Shown here in pieces: positions 17,883-24,614 of a stretch of 32,203 bases of DNA. Every line of letters begins with the position of its first letter. Position 1 is the first letter of the stretch. A program made the translations under genes and the position numbers. Source of the stretch: an uncultured Anaerobiospirillum sp. (GTDB lineage Bacteria > Pseudomonadota > Gammaproteobacteria > Enterobacterales > Succinivibrionaceae); contig CALXXU010000033.1 in the NCBI GenBank assembly GCA_944392765.1, positions 1 to 32,203 on the forward strand, written 5' to 3'. The notes beneath the pieces are model-generated. The model ran no database searches and had not been told where the DNA came from. It saw only the letters and a list, made by a program, of their open reading frames with translations.

Positions 17883-18117
17883 TAAATCATGCTCCTTGAC
17901 CCTCGGCCTCAAGGAGTGCAGCGACTACTTGAGTCTCTGCAAAGATCATGGTGCTCCGCTAGGCGGCAGCATCAAGCTTGGGGCATGTGGGTCAATAACC
18001 AACAAACAGCGCTAAGGGGCCAGACTTCACAGTCAGACCGCATGGCTTGAAACCACGTCACACTTAACGTGTGCTTAGTGTGCACCGGCACGACCCTACC
18101 TCGGGCCTTTTGCGCAT

Positions 18118-18133
18118 TTAGTGATCACACTAA
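18118..18133. promoter_or_regulatory. Inverted repeat TTAGTG-ATCA-CACTAA upstream of cstA
   Basis: This is a 6-bp inverted repeat with a 4-base centre, about 235 bp upstream of the cstA start and 25 bp past the end of the gene at 18159. Read on the minus strand it contains TGTGA followed by TCACTA, one half of a CRP-type site only. A second, shorter inverted repeat (CACAC-TTAAC-GTGTG) lies at about 18059-18073. cstA is CRP-controlled in E. coli; here the full consensus is missing, so this is only a candidate operator. Confidence 0.3.
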
Positions 18134-18158
18134 CCCCTTCTTTGCACCATTTTGGCGC

Positions 18159-18590
18159 TTACTTATAGTACTTGGCAAAGTACGATGCCGCATCACGAGC
18201 TTCGGTATTACCTAATGATTCGTAGCGCTTGGGCTCATTATTTGGTTCCAAAGCCCCGTCATTTTGAGTGCGTTGTTCCTCTGCTGGGGAGCTTGAGCTC
18301 TCAGCTTGATGGCCTTGCGGCTCTGACTGGGACTCAGACTGGCTTTGCTGCTCTGACTGTCTTTGTGGCGCTGACTGACTGCGCTGGAGGTCTTGGCGGG
18401 CGGGCACACCATAATCGTTCTCATCGTCATAGGTGCCGTGCTTATTGATAAGACCCTTGGCGTGGCGCTCTGCCAGCACCTTTTTGAGCTGCCCGTCTTC
18501 GAGCACCTTTTGCTCTTTGATGGCGCTATAGACCACGCCCACTAAAAAGAGAAAGGGCACGGCAAGCGCCAATACGATGTACCAGTTCAC
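18159..18590 (-). CDS. Small single-pass membrane protein with Gln/Ser-rich linker, unknown function
   Basis: Residues about 3-23 form one transmembrane helix, followed by a charged helix (K-E-Q-K-V-L-E-D-G-Q-L-K-K-V-L-A-E-R-H-A-K). A Gln/Ser/Glu low-complexity stretch of about 45 residues comes next, with a short C-terminal tail ending A-S-Y-F-A-K-Y-Y-K. It starts with GTG three bases after the stop of the DsbA-like gene, so the two are translationally coupled. The ribosome site (GAG inside the upstream gene's end) is weak. I do not recognise the family. Coupling suggests a membrane role next to the periplasmic thiol oxidoreductase, but nothing in the sequence (no cysteines) shows a redox role. 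Confidence 0.7.
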   Translation of the reverse strand: MNWYIVLALAVPFLFLVGVVYSAIKEQKVLEDGQLKKVLAERHAKGLINKHGTYDDENDYGVPARQDLQRSQSAPQRQSEQQSQSESQSEPQGHQAESSSSPAEEQRTQNDGALEPNNEPKRYESLGNTEARDAASYFAKYYK

Positions 18591-18593
18591 GGC

Positions 18594-19370
18594 TTAATTC
18601 TCGTGACGCTTTAAGATGTCCGCGAAGACCGAGTAATCGTTGATAGCACCGCGAATGACCTCACCGTCTAAGATGAAGAATGGGGTGCCACGCACGCCCA
18701 GGTTCTGACCTAAGAGCATATTGGCACGCAGGGCGCGTTGGATCTTGATATCGGTCATGGCCTTAGCGGCAATCTTGTCATAGTCGCCGCCTGCCTCAGT
18801 GATAAACTCACGCAGCTGATCCTCAGAGTCGATCTTGCCCTTGTAGGTCATAACCTTCTCTTGATAGTCAAAGTACAGCTTAGGATCTTGTTGATAGAGC
18901 GACAGACCTAAGGCTGCGGCCTTGACCGAGGTCTCAGATAAGATTGGGAACTCGATGTAGAAGATGGCCACATCCTCTTCTTGAGCTAAGCGATGGGTGA
19001 GCGGACGCACCACCTTGCAATAGCCGCAATTGACGTCGTAGAACTCGATTAAATAGTGCTTAGCGTCGCGCTTGCCTCGTACTGGCACCATATCGTTAGT
19101 ACGCAGCTCATCGATCGCAGTAGAGATAAGCTCCTGTTGCTGCTCTTGCTGGGCCTGCTCTAAGGCGCGCGCGGTATCCACCAAAATTTCTGGGTGGGTA
19201 ATGAGGTAGTTGCGCACAATTTGCTCGATGGCCGCTTGCTCCTCGGCGTTAAAGACCTCGCTAGTATTTTCTTCTGCCACAGCGGCACCACCCCACAGCG
19301 TGAGCAGGCTCAAGGTGAGCGGAGCTAACTTACGACCAAGGCGCGAACGTAATGAAAGATGAGCGGACAT
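18594..19370 (-). CDS. Periplasmic DsbA-family thiol:disulfide oxidoreductase (ScsC/Com1-like)
   Basis: The protein has a Sec signal peptide (basic R-S-R-L-G-R-K, then a hydrophobic core ending G-G-A-A-V-A). A helical stretch of about 40 residues follows (E-E-Q-A-A-I-E-Q-I-V-R-N-Y-L-I-T-H-P-E-I-L), of the type that oligomerises ScsC/Com1-like proteins. The thioredoxin-fold DsbA domain has the active site C-G-Y-C at Cys115 and Cys118 and the cis-proline in R-G-T-P-F (Pro230). It probably forms or isomerises disulfides in exported proteins. ATG at 19370 has AAGGAA seven bases upstream. The 10-codon longer form from 19400 lacks a site and would span an inverted repeat. It is the first gene of a two-gene operon. 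Whether it oxidises or isomerises cannot be decided; no dsbB, dsbD or copper genes are near. Confidence 0.88.
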   Translation of the reverse strand: MSAHLSLRSRLGRKLAPLTLSLLTLWGGAAVAEENTSEVFNAEEQAAIEQIVRNYLITHPEILVDTARALEQAQQEQQQELISTAIDELRTNDMVPVRGKRDAKHYLIEFYDVNCGYCKVVRPLTHRLAQEEDVAIFYIEFPILSETSVKAAALGLSLYQQDPKLYFDYQEKVMTYKGKIDSEDQLREFITEAGGDYDKIAAKAMTDIKIQRALRANMLLGQNLGVRGTPFFILDGEVIRGAINDYSVFADILKRHEN

Positions 19371-19397
19371 CAGCTTTTCCTTAAAAATAGATCGGGT

Positions 19398-19441
19398 CAA
19401 GCGCTTACGCTAAGCAAAGCGCTTGCCCATTATAACGGCAA
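19398..19441 (-). promoter_or_regulatory. Candidate promoter and inverted repeat upstream of the DsbA-like gene
   Basis: On the minus strand, TTGCCGTTATAATG (19441-19428) contains a perfect TATAAT -10 box. A start point would fall near 19421, about 50 bases before the ATG. CAAGCGCTT (19398-19406) and AAGCGCTTG (19417-19425) form a perfect 9-bp inverted repeat over that start point and early leader, placed as an operator or a leader hairpin would be. No good -35 box is seen. The same 14-mer occurs at 22640-22653. Confidence 0.45.
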
Positions 19442-19569
19442 GCTCATGCCGTTGGAGCAACCTTATCACTTCCCGCGTCCCATCGGAGGTACAGACCAAA
19501 CAGCCCCCACCTGCGGAGTTTTTTGCTATGACAACAGCGCACTTGGTGGGCGGTACGGTTCTGGCAGTT

Positions 19570-20805
19570 TTACCCCATCTTTGCTGCCGTTTGCGCCGAT
19601 CGTATCAGGCCCAGCTTAATCAAGATAAACGCGCCCACACTGCAAACTAGCATCACCAGCATCAAGGGCGCCATAGAGGTCTCACCCATGAGGCCGACTA
19701 AAGGCGCGGTCAAGGCACCAAATAAGAAGGTGAGTACGCCAAACAAGCCCGTGCTTTGCGCCGCGCCCCCTTGTCGTACCGCCATAACCTCAGTAAAGCC
19801 CGTGCTTTGCGCCGCGCCATTCATCACGATAAAGAGTGCTAGGCTCACCGCCACCAAGTAAAAGCTGTGGAGCGCGAAGATAATCTCTGTGAGCAAACCC
19901 AGCGGCGCTAGCAGCATGATCAAAATCGCTGCGCTCGCAATCTTGCGTTCGGGGATACGCCGTGCCAGCCATGCCGCTACGTTCGCGCCCACCGTAACAC
20001 AGACGGCGTTGAGGCCAAACACCAGAGAGTACTCAAAAGGTGTGAGGCCAAAGATCTCTTGAAAAATAAAGGGCGAGGCCGCCAAGTAGCCAAAGAAAGC
20101 GCCTGAAATCAATGAAAGCGCCAGGGCCAAGCACATAAAGGGTGGGTTCTTGAGCTCACGCCCCAGGTCAAAGATCGCCTCTTTAATCTGCGGACTGCGC
20201 TTATCTGGAGGTAAGGTCTCGTCAATAGCCTTGAACGAGGCCAATAGCAATAAGGAACCCCAGAGCGCCAGAAAGAGGAACAGCGCGGGCCAATCAAAGT
20301 GTGTAGCGATGAGCGAACCGCAGATCGGGCCTAAGATCGGCGCCAAGCTGTTGATCGTCATGAGCAGGCTCATGAACTGCGTTAGGCGTGCTCCTTGGTA
20401 CAGATCGCAGGCAATGGCACGCGAGAGCACAATGCCTCCGGCTCCGGCTAAGCCCTGAAAGAAACGAGCAATGATCAGAAACGTGATGTTAGGCGCGAGG
20501 GCACACGCTATCGACGAAAGCGCAAAGACGATGAGGCTCAGATAAAGCGGCCGTTTGCGCCCATAGGCATCGGAAAGCGGACCAATGAAGAGCTGGCCTA
20601 AGGCTAGACCTAAGAAGGAAGTGGTGAGCGTCAGCTGAATCGCTGCGGCGTCAGTATTGAGCTCACGGGTAATGGCTGGGAGCGCCGGGAGGTAAAGATC
20701 AGTACAGAACGGGCCAAATGCGGCGAGCATCGCCAACATGATGATGTTGACCCAAGCAATGTGATCAGTGGTGGTTATTGTTTCACTGTGAATGTCCTTT
20801 GTCAT
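19570..20805 (-). CDS. Bcr/CflA-family multidrug MFS exporter (copy 1)
   Basis: This is an inner-membrane, proton-driven exporter of the DHA1 Bcr/CflA family with 12 predicted helices. The family blocks are visible: F-C-T-D-L-Y-L-P-A-L-P in helix 1, Q-L-F-I-G-P-L-S-D-A-Y-G-R-K-R-P (MFS motif A), and R-F-F-Q-G-L-A-G-A-G-G-I-V-L-S-R-A-I-A near helix 4. Near residue 340 the sequence G-A-A-Q-S-T-G occurs twice, 17 codons apart, from a 23-bp direct repeat (19745-19767 and 19796-19818). The paralogue has G-A-G-A-A-S-G at the second place. It lies 273 bp downstream of that paralogue (21079) on the same strand. Substrates are unknown. The start at 20805 has only a modest GGGGA upstream. Confidence 0.9.
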   Translation of the reverse strand: MTKDIHSETITTTDHIAWVNIIMLAMLAAFGPFCTDLYLPALPAITRELNTDAAAIQLTLTTSFLGLALGQLFIGPLSDAYGRKRPLYLSLIVFALSSIACALAPNITFLIIARFFQGLAGAGGIVLSRAIACDLYQGARLTQFMSLLMTINSLAPILGPICGSLIATHFDWPALFLFLALWGSLLLLASFKAIDETLPPDKRSPQIKEAIFDLGRELKNPPFMCLALALSLISGAFFGYLAASPFIFQEIFGLTPFEYSLVFGLNAVCVTVGANVAAWLARRIPERKIASAAILIMLLAPLGLLTEIIFALHSFYLVAVSLALFIVMNGAAQSTGFTEVMAVRQGGAAQSTGLFGVLTFLFGALTAPLVGLMGETSMAPLMLVMLVCSVGAFILIKLGLIRSAQTAAKMG

Positions 20806-21078
20806 AATGGGAATCCCCGCCTCGGCCGCAGCAAGCTGCGGTCAGTTGCTTCCACCTAAAGCTTGATGGTAAGGCGCGTTCAGCATGATGCACTCTGAGC
20901 CAGATTGAATCTCAGCAACAGCTGAATTGAGCCTAAGCTTTAGCAGAAGGGGGCAGACGCGTGACTGAGCTCCGTTTGCGGTGACCATCACTCACCGTAT
21001 GGTCAACTCAGTCCTCACGCCCGCACGGCCGTTTAAGGCCGTTGTGACTTGCATTAAGCAAGGCACTCTTTGTAATTT

Positions 21079-22416
21079 CTATTCAAAGCGATGCTGCTTG
21101 AGACCTACGTGGAACAAGACCATTGCACAGATAGTGCAGACCGCCATGATGGCCAGCTGCGGCACCATCGAGGTCTCACCCATGAGGCCCACCAGAGGCG
21201 CGCTAATCGCGCCAAAGACGAATTGCAGCACGCCAAAAAGGCCTGAAGCTGCACCCGCACCGCCCGAGCGTGCGCCCATCACTAAGCCAAAACCTGCGGT
21301 CTGGGCAGCGCCCATCATCGCCACGAATAAGGCAAAGCTCAGGCATACCACGACAATGCTGTTCAGCTCTAAGAGCACATCAAGACCAAAGGCCACGGTG
21401 GCAACCAGCTGTAAGAACAGCGCAAGCTTAACCACGAACGGCTCGGAAAGGCGCTTAGCCATCATGCCAGCAATGTTGGCGGCCACCGTGATACACACAG
21501 CGTTGAGGGCAAAGACGACCGAGTAAGCAAACGGGCTTAAGCCAAAGATGGTCTGGAAGATAAAAGGCGAGGATGCCAAATAACCAAAGAACGCACCTTG
21601 AACAAAGGACAAGGACAGAGCCAAACACATAAAACGGGCATTGGTGAACTCCTTGCACATGCCCCAAATGGCCCCGCTAATCTGAGGCGAGCGCTTAGCG
21701 GGAGGTAAGCTCTCAGGTACCGCCTTGAGTGAGCCTAAGAGTAACAGCACGCCCCACAGCGCCAAGAAAAGGAACATCGCAGGCCAATCAAAGAAGGTCG
21801 TGATGAGCGAGCCCACAATTGGACCTAAGATCGGCGCTAAGCTGTTCACCGTCATGAGCAGACTCATGAACTGTGTTAGGCGTGCTCCTTGGTACATATC
21901 GCAGGCAATAGCACGCGAGAGCACGATGCCACCTGCACCGGCCATACCTTGGAACAGACGGGCGATGATGAGGAAGGTGATATTAGGCGCTACCGCACAA
22001 GCTACCGACGAAAGCGCAAAGACGATGAGGCTCAGATAGAGCGGACGTTTGCGCCCAAAGGCATCGGAGATTGGTCCAATAAAGAGCTGACCTAAGGCTA
22101 AACCTAAGAACGACGTGGTCAGCGTCAGCTGCATAGTCGAAGCATCGGTTAGCAGCTCGCGGGTAATGGTCGGTACCGCCGGTAAGTACAGGTCGGTGCA
22201 GAACGGACCAAATGCGGCGAGCATACCCAGCATGATAATGGAGCTCCACGCAATCTTATCGCCCGCTGTAACTTGCTCCACCACGGTTGGCTGAATACCC
22301 GTAGGTCCATGATCGGCGGTAGATGCAGCGGCAGCTGCATTTTGTTGTCTATGAGGCTGCGCCTCGTTTAGTGAAGTTGCGGTGAAATCTGGTGCAGTTA
22401 CGTTATCCTTTGCCAT
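21079..22416 (-). CDS. Bcr/CflA-family multidrug MFS exporter (copy 2)
   Basis: This is a close paralogue of the exporter at 19570, with the same blocks: F-C-T-D-L-Y-L-P-A-V-P, Q-L-F-I-G-P-I-S-D-A-F-G-R-K-R-P and R-L-F-Q-G-M-A-G-A-G-G. It has an N-terminal cytoplasmic extension of about 50 polar residues that copy 1 largely lacks. At DNA level some segments are nearly identical to copy 1, for example around 21841-21925 against 20347-20431, while others have diverged. That pattern fits an old tandem duplication with later gene conversion. The start at 22416 has no clear ribosome site; a later start is possible but would trim only the extension. A LacI-type regulator lies upstream on the same strand. 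Confidence 0.9.
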   Translation of the reverse strand: MAKDNVTAPDFTATSLNEAQPHRQQNAAAAASTADHGPTGIQPTVVEQVTAGDKIAWSSIIMLGMLAAFGPFCTDLYLPAVPTITRELLTDASTMQLTLTTSFLGLALGQLFIGPISDAFGRKRPLYLSLIVFALSSVACAVAPNITFLIIARLFQGMAGAGGIVLSRAIACDMYQGARLTQFMSLLMTVNSLAPILGPIVGSLITTFFDWPAMFLFLALWGVLLLLGSLKAVPESLPPAKRSPQISGAIWGMCKEFTNARFMCLALSLSFVQGAFFGYLASSPFIFQTIFGLSPFAYSVVFALNAVCITVAANIAGMMAKRLSEPFVVKLALFLQLVATVAFGLDVLLELNSIVVVCLSFALFVAMMGAAQTAGFGLVMGARSGGAGAASGLFGVLQFVFGAISAPLVGLMGETSMVPQLAIMAVCTICAMVLFHVGLKQHRFE

Positions 22417-22808
22417 GCAGCATATTATCCAAAGACAGGGGAGTGAGCGTGCTCACTCCTAGTTGCTCCTCACCTTCAGCTCACTTGGCCGAGCATACTT
22501 GCTGTTTTGAGCTGAGGCAGGAGGGGGCAAAAGTTAACTTGCGCGGACGCAAAAGGTACTCGAACTGACAACGGCGCACCCGCTTGAGGCCGCAGGCGAG
22601 GCGCAAGATTTCCGGACAAATTAAGCTTTGCGTGCCGCGCATTATAACGGCAATTTGTCCGATCGCGCAGCTTTAATGCAGAGCCCGCTTATCGGGCAAA
22701 TTTGCACCCCAACAAGGCAAAAATAATGAACTTTGCTGAGAGCGCGCGAAGCTGGCGCTCGAAGCAAAGCTGGCGCTCGGAGCTACGCTTAATGCAAGAA
22801 GCTAACGC
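22417..22808. other. Intergenic region between lacI-type gene and exporter copy 2
   Basis: This 392-bp region has no credible gene. It contains the candidate promoter at 22613-22661. It also has a direct 13-bp repeat AAGCTGGCGCTCG (22749-22761 and 22767-22779) just after the regulator's 3' end. Confidence 0.5.
22613..22661 (-). promoter_or_regulatory. Candidate promoter framed by a 10-bp inverted repeat, upstream of exporter copy 2
   Basis: CGGACAAATT (22613-22622) and AATTTGTCCG (22652-22661) are a perfect inverted repeat. Between and overlapping them the minus strand carries TTGCCGTTATAATG (22653-22640) with a perfect TATAAT box. It is the same 14-mer as upstream of the DsbA-like gene. The distance to the exporter start is about 220 bp, long for a leader. 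No convincing -35 box is seen. The arrangement fits a repressor-controlled promoter or a transcript-start hairpin. Confidence 0.4.
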
Positions 22809-23753
22809 TTAGCTCGAAGAGCGTATTTCGAGGCTGGGCTCGATGAGCTGGATACGCGGCCCGTTCTTTTTGAGCATGTCATAAGCGCAGTAACCAAGTT
22901 CCATATCAGGGAGCTTAACGGCAGTGATAGGAGCTGGGAAAAAGCGGCACCAGTCGGGATCGCCAATGGAGACTAAGGCCATATCCTGCGGCATCTGCAC
23001 ATTGCGCTGGGTGAGCGCATAGACCACGCCTGAGGTGATGGCATTATTGGCGGTGATAATAGCGCTCGGGCGATCGCTGCGCTTAAGTAAGATATCAGCG
23101 CGCATAATCGCTTGGTTGTAGAGCTCACTGTACTCTAAGGCATCAAGCTCAAAGCACTCGAGGCCATAGCTCTTGGCAGCCTCAAGACGTACGCGAAAAG
23201 TATAGAGACTTGATTTGCCCGACAAAAAGGCAATGCGCTCATGGCCTCGGGCCTTGAGGTGCTCGCAGGCAATGGCTACTGCCTGAGCATTGTTGAGTAA
23301 GGCGCACTTATAGTCCTTATCTTCCCAAGGACGGTCGACCGTAACCACATTACGGCAGTTGAGATTAATCGTGAGCTGCGCCCCTACCGGCATCGCGATG
23401 AGGCCCAGTAAGTCGCATTGATTGAAGTCATTTAAGAGCTGGCGTTCTAACACCGCACTTTCATTACTTACGCCCAAGAGAATGCGAATACCGTCTTCGT
23501 GGGCACGCTCACTAATGGCATTGAGCACGCCTGCCGAGAAGGGATTATTGAGATCGGCGACAATTACGCCTAAGCACCTATCTTCGTTTGAGTCTGATTT
23601 TCTTTTGGCTTCAGGCTTTAAACCCAAGGCGCGGGCCTTGGCTAAGACGCGGTCACGAGTATCAGCTGCTACCATTTCCGGCCGGGTGAGAGCCCGCGAC
23701 ACGGTAGAGACCGAGATTCCCAGCTCGCGAGCAATCTGCGTATTAGTGGCCAT
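22809..23753 (-). CDS. LacI/GalR-family transcriptional regulator
   Basis: The N-terminal helix-turn-helix (T-Q-I-A-R-E-L-G-I-S-V-S-T-V-S-R-A-L) and the hinge segment are typical LacI family. A periplasmic-binding-protein-like sensor domain follows, starting C-L-G-V-I-V-A-D-L-N-N-P-F. It includes the core blocks H-E-R-I-A-F-L-S-G and S-A-I-I-T-A-N-N-A, then V-S-I-G-D-P-D-W in place of the common G-F-D-D. The effector is likely a sugar or sugar acid, but I cannot name it. ATG at 23753 is chosen because it begins the usual LacI N-terminus; the TTG four codons earlier is less likely. The leader carries two hairpins (23800-23869). A perfect LacI-type palindrome lies about 3.5 kb away at 27260. 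Confidence 0.9.
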   Translation of the reverse strand: MATNTQIARELGISVSTVSRALTRPEMVAADTRDRVLAKARALGLKPEAKRKSDSNEDRCLGVIVADLNNPFSAGVLNAISERAHEDGIRILLGVSNESAVLERQLLNDFNQCDLLGLIAMPVGAQLTINLNCRNVVTVDRPWEDKDYKCALLNNAQAVAIACEHLKARGHERIAFLSGKSSLYTFRVRLEAAKSYGLECFELDALEYSELYNQAIMRADILLKRSDRPSAIITANNAITSGVVYALTQRNVQMPQDMALVSIGDPDWCRFFPAPITAVKLPDMELGYCAYDMLKKNGPRIQLIEPSLEIRSSS

Positions 23754-23799
23754 AACTAACCCCAAGATCTAACGCAATACGCTTGCCTAGCCAACAGTG

Positions 23800-23869
23800 A
23801 CCAAAGACAAGAAAAGCTAGCCGGGGCTAGCTTCGATTTGATTCTAACTACAGCTTGCCTCTGCAAGCT
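23800..23869 (-). promoter_or_regulatory. Two-hairpin leader upstream of the LacI-type gene (possible attenuator)
   Basis: Read 5' to 3' on the minus strand, a first hairpin (AGCTTGC-AGAG-GCAAGCT, 23869-23852) is followed by a second (AAGCTAGC-CCCG-GCTAGCTT, 23833-23814). A T-rich run, TTCTTGTCTTT, follows, about 50 bases before the regulator's start codon. The second hairpin looks like a terminator with an interrupted T run. One arm of the first (GGCAAGCT) can pair with AGCTAGCC of the second with a single mismatch, so the two folds compete. Confidence 0.45.
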
Positions 23870-24474
23870 TGGCACTAAGTACCGGAGCACCACCTTGAGC
23901 CGAGCACTACATTTACTGGCCATTGCTGGCTGAGTTAATGAATGCTTGCCGTGACACAAGAGTAAGCGCGAACGCTTAAACCTGCTGCCTTAATGGCTAT
24001 CCCTTCCACTAAAGCACTTAGTCCGTGGTATTGGTGGCTCAAGGTAAGCTAAGTGAAGTTCTATCCCTATGGGCGCGGAGCATCAAGCCAAACGGCCTCA
24101 ACCCTTTGCCCCAATCACTTAGTAGTGCAAGCTAACCTTACCACAAGCACCGGGTCTTAGGCAAACCCAATGCAAAGTTGTGCAAAGATTACATCGAGTT
24201 TTGCAACAAGCCTCTCACTTTGAGCCGCGCATAATTCAGCCAGTAACATCCCAAAATGGGCATTTGATGGCTTAATTACCATCACCAAGCTAAGGATGAG
24301 AGAGTGCACCATTATGGTTCACAAGCGCGAACCCGAAGCTGCCACCAAGCAAGTTGCTCCCGCCTCAACCGCGCCCTGCCCCTCCGCGCACGGAGCGCAC
24401 CGAACAATGAGCCAACTGAGCGCAGCAAAAACTGGGTCAACTGAACACTGAGCAAACCGGGCACTGAGTGAGTC

Positions 24475-24569
24475 GAGCTTTGGCTCAGCCGAGCTTTGGC
24501 TCAACCGGACTTTAGCCTCAGCTGGGATTTGGCTCAACGGGGATTTGGCTCAACCGGACTTTGAGCGCG
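24475..24569. repeat. Tandem array of ~16-bp repeats, each a mini-hairpin
   Basis: At least five units of 16-17 bp run head to tail (24475-24490, 24491-24506, 24507-24523, 24524-24539, 24540-24555), with a partial sixth to about 24569. The core is (A/C)TTTGGCTCAACC. Each complete GAGC-TTTG-GCTC unit can fold back on itself. The array begins about 46 bp past the stop codon of the transposase-like gene, on its 3' side. Copies differ by a few bases, so the array is not recent. Confidence 0.8.
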
Positions 24570-24614
24570 CGCTCTACCGACGCGCATTAGGCTTTAGCCT
24601 CTACTCAGCGCGTG

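Larger units (their letters stand above)
23754..24614. other. Gene-poor region between LacI-type gene and transposase-like gene
   Basis: These 861 bp contain no credible gene on either strand. Besides the two-hairpin leader at 23800-23869, they hold the 16-bp tandem array at 24475-24569. A 44-codon plus-strand frame near 24314 has no usable ribosome site and no recognisable product. Nothing else stands out between about 23880 and 24300. Confidence 0.55.

Noticed and set aside
20981-21526. 181-codon plus-strand open frame opposite exporter copy 2
   Set aside because: It overlaps the 3' half of a clear MFS gene on the other strand, has a low-complexity Thr/Ala/Lys composition, and has no ribosome site.
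24314-24451. Short plus-strand frame beginning M-V-H-K-R-E-P
   Set aside because: Only about 44 codons, no proper ribosome site, no recognisable product.
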